11,006 bases of DNA. It comes from Eimeria necatrix. Taxonomy: Eukaryota; Apicomplexa; Conoidasida; Eucoccidiorida; Eimeriidae. The DNA is taken from positions 1 through 11,006 of the forward strand of contig NW_013651945.1 in assembly GCF_000499385.1 (NCBI RefSeq), read 5' to 3'. Below are positions 1 to 7,140 of this stretch, in pieces. Below the pieces are notes generated by a model. That model saw nothing but the letters and a program-made list of their open reading frames with translations, did not search any database and was not told the origin of the DNA. Both the position numbers and the translations under genes were made by a program. Position 1 is the stretch's first letter. Each line of letters starts with the position of its first letter.

Positions 1-1122
1 GAGAGCTCTTCGTTGAATTCCTGCGCGCCCCAAACCCTAAACCCTAAACCCTAAACCCTTAACCCTAAACCCTAAGCCCTAAACCCTAAACCCTAAGCCG
101 TCGTGGTCAAACCCTCGGCGTCAAACCCTAAACCCTAATCTCCAAACCCTCGCAGCCACACCTTTTGTCGAGATATATTTAAAATGACCATTCCTTTTGC
201 TTTGGGGACCATCGGGGGATTAAAGCAGGAGTAAAACAGCTTCAGCTCGTCCTGCACTCAAACCCTAAACCCTAAACCCTAAACCCTAAACCCTAAACCC
301 TAAACCCTTGAATGCAGCTTTCCTATCCATTGCCTGCTGCTGCTGCATCTCCCGCTCCCTGGCTGGCTCTCCCGCCTTGCGGCGCAAGCCCCGAACCCGA
401 AACCGCGCCCCAAACCCCAAACCCTAAACCCTAAACCCTAAACCCTAAACCCTAAACCCTCACTGCGTTTCTTTCGGAGAAGTGGCACATCAGCAGCATG
501 GCTTCCGCCCACTTGTGGCCAACCACAACTGCTGCTGTCAGCCACAAAGTCGAAACCTCCAAAGCAGCTCCCACCAGCACTCCTGCAGCACAACAGCTAG
601 CTAGCTAGCTAGTTAGCTAGCTGGCTAGCTGGCTAGCTGGCTAGCTGGCTAGCTAGCTAGCTAGTTAGCTAGCTGGCTAGCTGGCTAGCTGGCTAGCTGG
701 CTAGCTGGCTAGCTGGTTGGCTGGCTGGCTAGCTGGCTAGCTGGCTAGCTGGCTAGCTGGCTAGCTGGCTGGCTAGCTGGCTAGCTGGCTAGCTGGCTAG
801 CTGGCTGGCTGGCTGGCTGGCTGGCTAGCTGGCTGGCTGGCCAGCTGGCTAGCTAGCTGGCTAGCTAGCTGGCTAGCTGGATGGCTAGTTCGATGGCTAG
901 ATGGCTGGCTAGCTGGCTGGCTAGGTCGACGGCTAGATGGCTGGCTAGCTGGATGGCTAGCTGGCTAGCTAGCTGGCTGGCTAGCTGGATGGCTAGATGG
1001 CTGGCTAGCTGGCTATCTGGCTAGCTAGCTAGCTGGCTAGCTGGCTAGCTAGCTGGTAGTTTACCTTCGAAGAGCCCGTGGATGGCAAGGGCGGCCATGA
1101 GGAAGAAAGCGGTGGAGTCGAA

Positions 1123-1154
<32 letters not shown>

Positions 1155-1244
1155 CGGGAGTTTTGCTGCTGCTGCTGATTTGATTTAATTCATTTAATTC
1201 ATTGATTTCATCTATTTTCTTCATTTTGTCCACTCCCGAACCTT

Positions 1245-1285
<41 letters not shown>

Positions 1286-1351
1286 TGCTCCGTCTTGCGA
1301 ACGTCCCCTATCTGCAGCTCGATGCAGCACCCCTCAGGGTGCGCTGCAGCA

Positions 1352-1397
<46 letters not shown>

Positions 1398-1437
1398 GAG
1401 CAGCAGGACTCCCAGCAGCAGCATTACAGCAGTGCTC

Positions 1438-1473
<36 letters not shown>

Positions 1474-1531
1474 CTCCCTGGAACAACAGCACCCTCAGCA
1501 GCAGCAGCAACAGCCGCACTCCCAGCAGCAA

Positions 1532-1602
<71 letters not shown>

Positions 1603-2653
1603 TTACAGTAATCGACGTCTTGTTCATCAGAAGCGTTGCTGCTGTTGGTGCTGATCTCTTTGCCTTCCTTTCGACTGCCCTCGTGGGCCTCGTCGTGGCT
1701 AAAACCTGCAGCAAACCCTAAACCCTAAACCCTAAACCCTAAACCCTAAACCCTAAACCCTAAACCCTAAACCCTAAACACCTAAACCCTAAACCCTAAA
1801 CCCTAAACCCTAAACCCTAAACCCTAAACCCTAAACCCTAAACCCTAAAACAAAACCCTAAACCCTAAACCCTAAACCCTAAACCCTAAACCCTAAACCC
1901 TAAACCCTAAACCCTAAACCGCAAACCCTAAACCCTAAACCCTAAACCCTAAACCCTAAACCCTAAACCCTAAACCCTAAGCTGACCACTGCGCGGGAAA
2001 AGAAAGAAGCAAAACGGCAGCGCCTACTCCGCCCGAAACCCCAAACCCTAAACCCCAGCGCCCAACCCCAAGCCCCGACCCAACCCCAAACCCTAAACCC
2101 TAAACCCTAAACCCTAAACCCTCACTGTCGCCGCAAAGAACTCCTTCGCAAAAAAGAATAATTAAATATCCGACGAAGACTAAACAGAAAGTGGCGGGGT
2201 AGGGTTTGGAGTTGAGGTGTACGTACACCTCAAGCTCGTCCAGCAGCTCCACCGCCTCCGGCATTATGTGCAAAACCCCCAGCGCCAAAAACGCCCCTGC
2301 GCAAACCCTAAACCCTAAACCCTAAACCCTAAACCCTAAACCCTAAACCCTCGGCCCCGGCCCCGGGCCCTCATCCCCAGGCCCGCAGTCTCGGGGCCTC
2401 AAGGCTGCAGCCTGCAGCGGGCGGGCCCGCGGCCGCGCGCGGCGGCAGCTAGGGTTTAGGGTTTAGGGTTTAGGGTTTAGGGTTTAGGGTTTAGGGTTTA
2501 GGCACCTGCGGCGAAGGCATTTAAGTAGGAAATGTTTTTGCCGATTTTGCACCTGTCAAGCACCAAGGGAATTGCTGCACCAGTGAGAGCAGCAGCAAAA
2601 AACAGAATTGCTGCTGCTGCTTTTGAAGCGACCAAAACAGCAGCAGACGACAT
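1..2653 (-). CDS. ZIP-family metal transporter, multi-exon, 3' end outside window
   Basis: Integral membrane protein of the ZIP (SLC39) family; known members move zinc, iron or manganese into the cytosol. Proposed exons on the complement: 2653-2506, 2296-2126, 1705-1607, 1241-1065, 582-464 and, less surely, 251-162 and 20 to beyond 1. Exon 1 (start MSSAAVLV) carries TM1 and ends NAFAAG. Exon 2 continues AFLALGVLHIMPEAVELL (TM2, the ZIP H..PE signature) and TM3 (FCLVFVGYLIILFCEG). Exon 3 is a His/acidic loop (SHDEAHEGSRKEGKE), as expected between TM3 and TM4. Exon 4 ends STAFFLMAALAIHGLFEG (TM4). Exon 5 holds AAVVVGHKWAEAMLL (TM5). The HGLFE and HKWAE pairs match the family's metal-site helices. 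The junctions joining exons 1 to 5 are phase 1, and the joined frame stays open. TM7 and TM8 are not seen and should lie left of the window. Family is firm; substrate and exact 3-4 and 5-6 junctions are not. Confidence 0.8.
30..97. repeat. Telomere-like AAACCCT array
   Basis: About nine heptamers with variants (AAGCCCT, TTAACCCT). Smaller relatives follow at 122-150, 260-309 and 417-460. They lie between the inferred ZIP exons, so they are intronic. Confidence 0.9.
162..251 (-). other. Possible ZIP exon 6 (TM6 region)
   Basis: Acceptor GAGTGCAG ends at 252. The phase-0 frame reads DELKLFYSCFNPPMVPKAKG and then MVILNISRQK, with donor GTGTGG at 161. Position and a proline in mid-helix fit ZIP TM6, but the usual P.G pattern is imperfect. 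A different exon at about 310-380 (GEPAREREMQQQQAMDRKAA in one frame) is an alternative or extra loop exon that does not fit the phase. Confidence 0.35.
464..582 (-). other. ZIP transporter exon 5 (TM5, HKWAE motif)
   Basis: Acceptor GTGCTGCAG ends at 583. With the preceding G it reads GVLVGAALEVSTLWLTAAVV, then VGHKWAEAMLLMCHFSERNA. HKWAE matches the TM5 His/Glu pair of the ZIP family. The donor GTGAGG at 463 leads into TTTAGGG repeats, exactly as after exon 2, but here the join is phase 0. Confidence 0.75.
594..1057. repeat. GCTA/GCTG tetranucleotide array
   Basis: About 460 bases of TAGC/TGGC units with scattered substitutions (GGAT, AGTT, GTCGAC). The array fills nearly all of the intron between the ZIP TM4 and TM5 exons. 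GCTA units are self-complementary, so the RNA could fold on itself. Confidence 0.95.
1065..1241 (-). other. ZIP transporter exon 4 (TM4, HGLFE motif)
   Basis: The exon reads GSGVDKMKKIDEINELNELN, a Ser run, KTPD, a second Ser run, then RFDSTAFFLMAALAIHGLFEG. The last part is the ZIP TM4 signature with His and Glu four residues apart. The donor GTAAAC is at 1064, phase 1, and the intron behind it is the GCTA/GCTG array. The 5' boundary is uncertain: AAAAG ending at 1242 gives the right phase, but upstream AG sites inside the CAG run also work. Confidence 0.65.
1113..1610. repeat. CAG/CTG trinucleotide blocks
   Basis: CTG runs at 1122-1153 and 1246-1283 and long CAG runs at 1350-1396, 1440-1471 and 1498-1601, broken by CAA, CCC and CATTACAG. 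The part at 1113-1180 encodes Ser in ZIP exon 4. The part from 1242 to 1606 is probably an intron. Confidence 0.9.
1607..1705 (-). other. ZIP transporter exon 3 (His/acidic cytosolic loop)
   Basis: Acceptor TTGCTGCAG ends at 1706. The frame set by exon 2 reads SFSHDEAHEGSRKEGKEI followed by an Asn/Ser/Asp-rich stretch to DVDY. This suits the variable metal-binding loop between TM3 and TM4. The chosen donor GTAATG (1606) keeps phase 1. Without splicing the frame would run into poly-Ala and then poly-Leu, and would not reach TM4 in frame. Confidence 0.6.
1713..1980. repeat. Longest telomere-like AAACCCT array
   Basis: About 268 bases of nearly perfect AAACCCT with a few slips (AAACACCTAAA near 1776, AAAACAAAACCC near 1850, ACCGCAAACCC near 1919). 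It is internal, inside ZIP intron 2, with genes on both sides. Shorter patches follow at 2041-2058 and 2089-2122. Confidence 0.95.
2126..2296 (-). other. ZIP transporter exon 2 (TM2-TM3)
   Basis: Acceptor GCGCAG ends at 2297. The exon starts with two bases that complete a Gly codon, then reads AFLALGVLHIMPEAVELLDE and, after a short loop, YPATFCLVFVGYLIILFCEGVLCGD. The donor GTGAGG at 2125 runs directly into TTTAGGG repeats. The loop (LEVYVHLN) is encoded by a perfect 22-base palindrome at 2212-2233. Confidence 0.8.
2303..2501. repeat. Inverted pair of heptamer arrays around a GC-rich core
   Basis: AAACCCT repeats at 2303-2350 face TTTAGGG repeats at 2451-2501. About 100 bases of very GC-rich sequence (CCCCGGCCCCGGGCCC, GGCCGCGCGCGGC) lie between. 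The whole unit fills ZIP intron 1 (2505-2297) and can form a long stem. Confidence 0.9.
2506..2653 (-). other. ZIP transporter exon 1 (start codon and TM1)
   Basis: ATG at 2653-2651 begins MSSAAVLVASK, followed at once by a hydrophobic helix rich in Ala/Leu/Phe and then LDRCKIGKNISYLNAFAAG. The FAAG end plus the next exon's AFLA rebuilds the ZIP TM2 start. The donor is GTGCCT at 2505-2500, phase 1. The frame is also open upstream to an ATG at 2944 through poly-Ser, poly-Gln and poly-Ala, so a repeat-rich N-terminal extension cannot be excluded. I prefer 2653 because it leaves the usual short lead before TM1. Confidence 0.75.
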
Positions 2654-2654
2654 C

Positions 2655-2700
<46 letters not shown>

Positions 2701-2853
2701 CGCGGTTGCTGCTTCGGAAGCCGCTGCTGCTGCTTCTTCCCCTGTGAAAATCGAAGCACGCAGCTTCTCCTGCTGCTGCTGCTGCTGCAGCTGCTGCTGC
2801 TGCTCGCGGAGGCCGCTGTTGCGGCTGCTGCTGCTGACGGGGGCCGCTGCTGC

Positions 2854-2895
<42 letters not shown>

Positions 2896-3347
2896 TTCTT
2901 GGCAGCAAAGAAAAGCAGCAAAATAAGTTGCAGTGTATGCACACGCGAAACTCCGGAATCGGGGCCTAGGGTTTAGGCTTCACCGCAGCGGCTCGTGACT
3001 TTCCATCAGCTAGGGTTTAGGGTTTAGGGTTTAGGGTTTGCGCTGCCGTTGAGGGTTTAGGGTTTAGGGTTTGCGCTGCCGTGTGGGGCGAGAGAAGAGA
3101 CAGAAAACAGACACGATAAAGTGTCCATACACTGCAGCTTCTGGGCTGCACGGGTGCTGCTGAAGCTGCAGCAGCAGCAATTCTGAGTTGCTGCTGCACC
3201 TGCTGCAGCAGTTGCTGCTGCTGCTGCTGCTGTGCTGCTCGCGTCGCTGCTGCTGCTGCTGCTGCTTTCCCCGTGTGTCTGTCCTTGTAAAAATGAGTTC
3301 CTAAATGGGGCCCAGGCAAAGGCTAGCGGTTTCTCTCTCGAGACTGC

Positions 3348-3387
<40 letters not shown>

Positions 3388-3480
3388 CCTGCAGCCGCTG
3401 CTGCTGCTGCTGCTGGCGCGACAAGTTGCTATTTATTTAAACTGAAAAACAATTCAAAAGCAATTGCATAAAAACAGAAA
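2654..3480. other. ZIP upstream region: CAG blocks and heptamer patches, no gene assigned
   Basis: CTG-rich blocks at 2657-2700, 2769-2893, 3155-3265 and 3346-3418 alternate with unique sequence. TTTAGGG patches lie at 2968-2976, 3011-3040 and 3051-3072. Some frames are open (for example GTHFYKDRHTG then poly-Ala/Gln on the complement near 3310-3170), but they lack an ATG and family similarity. The stretch probably holds the ZIP 5' flank and perhaps an untranslated leader. Confidence 0.5.
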
Positions 3481-4180
3481 GTTGGCGCGCGGACAAGCAG
3501 CGAGCAGCAAAGGTGCTGCTGCTGCTGCCAGCCCCGAAGCAGCTTTGTTGCTGCATGCGGACCATCTATCAAGACCGCTTGGACCCTTCTGGGCCTTTCT
3601 TTTGCTCCTTTTTCCGCTTTTTTGAACTAAATTAATTCTATTTTGCATTTCCTTTTCAGTTCTGTTCTTTTTCTTTTCTTTTTTCCCAGTTTTAATTGCC
3701 TTTTGCTGCCGCGGGCGCCGCCGCTCGCGCGCAGCAGCAGCTCGCCGCTGCTCCCCACAGCAGCTCCACGCCTTCTGCTGCACTCCTTTGCTGCAGCAAA
3801 TAGTTCTTTTAGTTTTTATTTAATCCAAATTCAATTATTTATTCAAAAGAAAATAACCCAAACTATCTTTTCAGTTGACTGGCGGTGTCCTAGTTTGTAG
3901 CTGCACGCAGCCAGCTGCAGCAGCTGCAGCAGCTGCAGCAGCTGCAGCAGAGGCAACAGCAACAGCAACACACCGCTGCAGCAGCAGCAGCAGCAAGTGT
4001 CCGCGTCAGCAAACAGCGGAAAGGGCTGCAGCAGCAGCAGCAGCAAGCATCCGCAGCAGGAAAGAGCAGCGATTGCTGCAGCAGCAGCACCAGCATCGCT
4101 CAATTGCTGCTGCTGTTGCAGCAGCAGCAGCAGCAGCAGCAGCAACACGTAGCAGCACGAAACAAAACCCACTTTACTCT
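3481..4180 (+). other. Unresolved region with plus-strand splice-like signals and CAG blocks
   Basis: Two strong acceptor-like sites read on the plus strand: a T-rich tract ending CCTTTTCAG at 3659 (a second, TTTTTTCCCAG, ends at 3690), and ACTATCTTTTCAG ending at 3872. Between 3801 and 3872 the DNA is AT-rich and begins GTTCTTTT, like an intron. After 3873 one frame reads LTGGVLVCSCTQP and then poly-Ala with ATATATHRC. A Gln frame reads QLQQLQQLQQ and later SVRVSKQRKGLQQQ. An ATG at 3554 opens MRTIYQDRLDPSGPFF but stops soon. A small repeat-rich gene is possible. I recognise no family. Confidence 0.3.
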
Positions 4181-4189
4181 GCACACTTT

Positions 4190-4800
4190 GGGGGCCCCCC
4201 ATTACCCCGGGGGCCCCCCAAATTCCCTGGGGGCCCCTGAGGCCCCCTTGGTCCTCTTAGGGCCCCCCAGGGGGCCCCCCTGGGGCCCCCTGGGGTTAGG
4301 GGGCCCCCAGGGGGCCCCCTAGTGGGCACTAGGGGCCCCCAGTTTAGTCTTGGGGCCCCCCTGGGGCCCCCAATGTGGTATTGGGGGCCCCCAGGGGCCC
4401 CAAACACACTATTGGGGCCCCAGTGTACCCTTGGGGGCCCCTAGGGGCCCTCGAGGGTACTTTGGGGGCCCCTGGGGGCCCCCAAGGGTACATTGGGGCC
4501 CCCTAGGGGCCCCTTAATAGTAGTTAAGGGGGGCCCCTTGGTACAATAGGGGCCCCAGGGGGCCCCTAGCATAACATTGGGGGCCCCTATAATAATATGG
4601 GGGCCCCTGGGGCCCCCAATAGGTCATTAGGGCTTATGATGGTAATATTGGGGGCCCCTGGGGGCCCCCAATGGTATATTGGGGGCCCCCTGGGGGCCCC
4701 TAGTAGGGTACTGGGGGCCCCTGGGGGCCCCCATTAGGGTACTGGGGGCCCCTGGGGGCCCCCCAGTACCCTAATAGGGTACTAGGAGGGGCCCCCAGGG
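4190..4800. repeat. GGGGCCCC palindrome minisatellite
   Basis: About 35 GGGCCC-cored palindromes (typically GGGGGCCCC, often in pairs as CTGGGGGCCCCTGGGGGCCC) are separated by short AT-rich spacers with recurrent GGGTAC, TAATA and CATTAG elements. There is no open coding frame of substance. Each core is its own reverse complement, so either strand can fold into serial hairpins. Confidence 0.9.
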
Positions 4801-5215
4801 GTTTTATTTTCTTTTCGGATTTAAATAAATTTAAAATTAAAAAATAAATTTATAAAGAGTTTCCTGGAGGCGAGAGAAACTGCTTGGAACGGGATTTGCT
4901 GCTGCTGCTGCGCTGCTGCTGCTGCTGCTGCGCTGCTGCTGCTGCTGCTGCTGCTGCTGCGCTGCTGCTGCTGCACTGCAAGCGCACTGCCCACAGGGTC
5001 TACTTCTCTCTGTGCAGCAGCAAAGCCCCAGCAGCAACAGCAGCTAGTGCAGCAGCTGCTGCAGCTGCTGCAGCAGCAGCTGCTGCAGCTGCTGCAGCAG
5101 CAGCTGCTGCTGCTGCGGATGCTGCAGCAGCAGCTGCAGCAGCAGCAGCAGCTGCAGCAGCAGCTGCAGCAGCAGCTGCTGCTAAAATATTTATTTTTAA
5201 ATTTAATTTTTATTT
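4801..5215. other. AT-rich stretch and CAG/CTG block between minisatellite and Gln-rich gene
   Basis: 4801-4858 is AT-rich (TTTAAATAAATTTAAAATTA). 4897-4975 is CTG-rich with periodic CGCTG interruptions. On the complement a tract ending TCGCCTCCAG (4865) precedes a short frame ETLYKFIF and a stop, which could be a tiny last exon. 5025-5182 alternates CAG and CTG. 5183-5220 is AT-rich and lies just 3' of the Gln-rich gene's stop codon. No gene is assigned. Confidence 0.4.
5040..5182. repeat. CAG/CTG palindromic block
   Basis: Units CAGCTG and GCAGCAGCTGCTGC alternate, so the block is close to self-complementary along its whole length. This differs from the one-sided CAG runs elsewhere in the window. 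Confidence 0.85.
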
Positions 5216-5413
5216 TTATAAACTGTAGAAATGAGGATCTCCTTTGTGGAAGAGGTGGTGCTTCTTCTTTTCCTGCTGCTGCTTCAGCTGCCGCAGCAGC
5301 TGCTGCTCCTCTTGCACAGCAGCAGCAGCAGCAGCAGCTGCTGCTGCAGCAGCCGCAGCAGAGGAGTACTGCTGCTGCAGCTGCTGCTGCTCAGCAGCAA
5401 ATTCGGGAGGCCC
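5216..5413 (-). other. Last exon of the Gln-rich gene
   Basis: A pyrimidine tract (CTGCTTCTTTTGTGTCTGTT) leads to GCTGCAG ending at 5414. The exon reads GPPEFAAEQQQLQQQYSS, about 14 Ala, VQEEQQLLRQLKQQQEKKKH, HLFHKGDPHFYSL and a TAA at 5218-5216. The upstream exon ends in HNP with donor GTAAAC at 5527, phase 0, so the join is in frame. The mixed charged helical C-terminus is unlike a chance frame through CAG repeats. Confidence 0.7.
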
Positions 5414-5628
5414 CTGCAGCAACAGACACAAAAGAAGCAGAGGCGAAACACTGGCTTAACTAGGCCTTCAGGGTTTAGGGTTTAGGGTTTAGGGTTTAGG
5501 GTTTAGGGTTTAGGGTTTAGGGTTTACAGGATTGTGCCACTCGAAGTCAGCCCTCATGGTAACCCCCTCTCCCATGGACCCCAGCGCTGCAGAGAGCACC
5601 ATCTGCATCTGCTGCTGCTGCTGCACTA

Positions 5629-5660
<32 letters not shown>

Positions 5661-5772
5661 ACTAGCTGCTGCTGCTGCAGTTGCTGCTGCTGCAGTTGCT
5701 GCTGCTGCAGTTGCTGCTGCTGCTGCAGCCGCGTTTGCTGCTGCTCCTGCGCTTGCTGCTGCTGCTGCTGCA

Positions 5773-5830
<58 letters not shown>

Positions 5831-6016
5831 GCTGATGAAGGTGAAAGCATATTTGAATTTTCTGAAGACAAAATGTTTTGCTGCTCTTTTGAACTTAAAA
5901 GGAGACTTCAAATAAGTTACTCTCCACTCCAGCCGCGGCTGCCGCTGCGGCAGCAGCAGCACGCCCCCGGGGTAGTTCAGCCAAACCCCTGCTGCTGCTG
6001 CTGCTGCTGCTGCTGG

Positions 6017-6054
<38 letters not shown>

Positions 6055-6178
6055 CTGCTGCAGGTGCTGCTGCTGCAGGTGCTGCTGCAGGTGCTGCTGC
6101 AGGTGCTGCTGCGTCTGCTTCTGACGCTGGCGGAGCTTCTGAAGGCTCCGTTGTTGCTGCTGGCGGTCTTGCTGCTGC

Positions 6179-6215
<37 letters not shown>

Positions 6216-6356
6216 TTGTGGGGAAGCCACTGCAGCGTTTGCTGCAGCGTTTTGATTGTGTGGGAAAGAGAAGACGCAGAAGTGGACTCATAAACAATTC
6301 TTAAAGACCTCAAATAATAAGCTGACAAACCTCCTGCTGCTGCTGCTGCTGCTGGA

Positions 6357-6391
<35 letters not shown>

Positions 6392-6686
6392 GGTTGGGGT
6401 TGCAGCAGCAGGTGCTGCTGGGCGCGGGAAGGCAGCCGAAGCAGCTCGTGCTGCTGCTGCTGCTGCTGCTGCTGCAGCGCGCTGAGACATGGTGTTAGCA
6501 GCTCAGACACGCAAGCAGCAGCAGCTGCTGCTGCTGCTGGCTATGATGGTGGTAATTCTGCTGCTGCTGCTGCTGCTGACTCTGCTGCAGTTCCTGCTGA
6601 CTGTGCTGCTGCTGCTGCTGCTGGGCGTGCTGCTGCAGCGGCTGCTGCCACAGCAGCAGATGTTTGCGCTGCTGCTGCTGCTCTTT
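5216..6686 (-). CDS. Glutamine-rich protein, multi-exon, function unknown
   Basis: Favoured model, following the Gln frame: exons about 6686-6497, 6486-6331, 6210-5987, 5831-5528 and 5413-5216. Segments read KEQQQQRKHLLLWQQPLQQH; ELLRLPSRAQQHLLLQPQPQ; RSLQKLRQRQKQTQQHLQQH; then long Gln with Leu breaks to MQMVLSAALGSMGEGVTMRA and DFEWHNP; finally GPPEFAAEQQQLQQQYSS, poly-Ala, VQEEQQLLRQLKQQQEKKKH and HLFHKGDPHFYSL with TAA. Junctions agree in phase: 0 for 6331/6210, 2 for 5987/5831, 0 for 5528/5413. The first join, near 6490, is unsolved. A rival reading is one uninterrupted frame from an ATG at 6490 (MSQRA, good A at -3) to 5528, mostly poly-Ala and then poly-Gln. Both share the 3' part. Such Gln-rich helical proteins are often nuclear, but nothing here proves it. 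Confidence 0.55.
5469..5526. repeat. TTTAGGG array in the last intron of the Gln-rich gene
   Basis: Eight heptamers. On the gene's strand the donor GTAAAC at 5527-5522 is itself the first heptamer of the array (GT followed by AAACCCT). Confidence 0.9.
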
Positions 6687-6780
6687 CTACTGTCCCCAAA
6701 CCCCCAGTCCAAGCAGCAGCAGCAGCAGCAGCAGCGCAGCAGCAGCGCAGCAGCAGCGGCAGCAACGGCGGCAGCAGCAG
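5607..6780. repeat. Dense CTG/CAG blocks across the Gln-rich gene
   Basis: Main runs lie at 5633-5660, 5773-5826 (about 18 CTG), 5990-6110, 6173-6213, 6333-6390, 6448-6475, 6513-6640 and 6715-6787. On the complement they can read Gln, Ala or Ser. Interrupting codons (CTA, CGG, GAG, CAC) make the Gln frame look most like protein. Confidence 0.85.
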
Positions 6781-7080
6781 CAGCAGCAAAGGCACAAAGT
6801 AGTGCCACAAAACAGCAAAATGAATTAATGAAACAAATATTAAAAAGAAAAGAAGCAAAAATGCCATCAAACCCTTCGGGGGCCCCCATTTTGAACCCTC
6901 TGGGGCCCCGGGGGCCCCCCGGGGGCCCCCAAAGGGTTTATATAAGAAGAAATTCATTTGCTGTTTATATTTTTATATTTATAAATTATTTATTTTGAAT
7001 TTATATTTATATTTGTTTTTATTGAGCCTTATTTGTCAACCCTAAACCCTAAACCCTAAACCCTAAACCCTAAACCCTCC
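6690..7080. other. No gene assigned: CAG block, small GGGGCCCC island, AT-rich tract
   Basis: 6690-6790 is CAG-rich. 6791-6877 is A-rich. 6878-6930 carries four GGGGCCCC palindromes like those at 4190-4800. 6936-7030 is strongly AT-rich. 7038-7080 is an AAACCCT array. A plus-strand frame runs open from 6489 to 6998 but is poly-Leu followed by translated repeats, so I do not call it. Confidence 0.5.
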
Positions 7081-7140
7081 GCAGCACCTGTTGGTGGCCC
7101 GGGATGCACACAGGCGCAGGGTGACCTTCCCCTCAAGGAC
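7081..7140. other. Unique exon-like island between opposed heptamer arrays
   Basis: About 60 bases of non-repeat, GC-rich sequence sit between AAACCCT (7038-7080) and TTTAGGG (7141-7220). On the plus strand, acceptor CTCCGCAG (7086) and donor GTGACC (7121) bracket HLLVARDAHRRR. A phase-0 join to the segment after GTTTGCAG (7222) gives LRALWRHTDTQLRQQQRQQQ. On the complement, acceptor CCCTAG and donor GTGCTG bracket VLEGKVTLRLCASRATN. Strand cannot be decided. Confidence 0.35.

Noticed and set aside
1..100. A chromosome end, suggested by AAACCCT repeats at the left edge
   Set aside because: The array is short and interrupted. More arrays occur throughout the window in both orientations, and the ZIP gene appears to continue past the edge. 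These are internal telomere-like repeats.
594..1057. CRISPR or satellite-type array
   Set aside because: It is simple tetranucleotide drift with no spacer-repeat structure.
1245..1721. Plus-strand frame with a hydrophobic end (ITVIDVLFIRSVAAVGADLF)
   Set aside because: It starts in poly-Leu, and the segment is the antisense of the ZIP loop exon, which fits the ZIP frame and phase on the complement.
3232..3471. Small secreted protein on the plus strand (hydrophobic start, then Cys and poly-Ala)
   Set aside because: There is no ATG at its start, and the signal-like stretch is only a CTG run read as Leu.
3454..3783. Lys-rich complement frame (KTGKKEKKKNRTEKEMQNRI)
   Set aside because: It is the antisense of the T-rich, acceptor-like tract on the plus strand. 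It has no proper start and no recognised domain.
5681..6124. Plus-strand Leu- and Cys-rich frames across the CTG runs
   Set aside because: They are shadows of the complement's Gln/Ser/Ala frames, and their unique segments lack start or splice context.
6495..6523. A 29-base intron joining the two 5' exons of the Gln-rich gene (complement, GTGTCTGAG to TGTCTCAG)
   Set aside because: The phases match and a CTAAC branch-like motif is present, but the length is implausibly short without RNA support.
6489..6998. Plus-strand open frame of about 169 codons
   Set aside because: It is poly-Leu from CTG repeats followed by translated GGGGCCCC and AT-rich repeats. The opposite strand has a better Gln-rich reading with splice signals.
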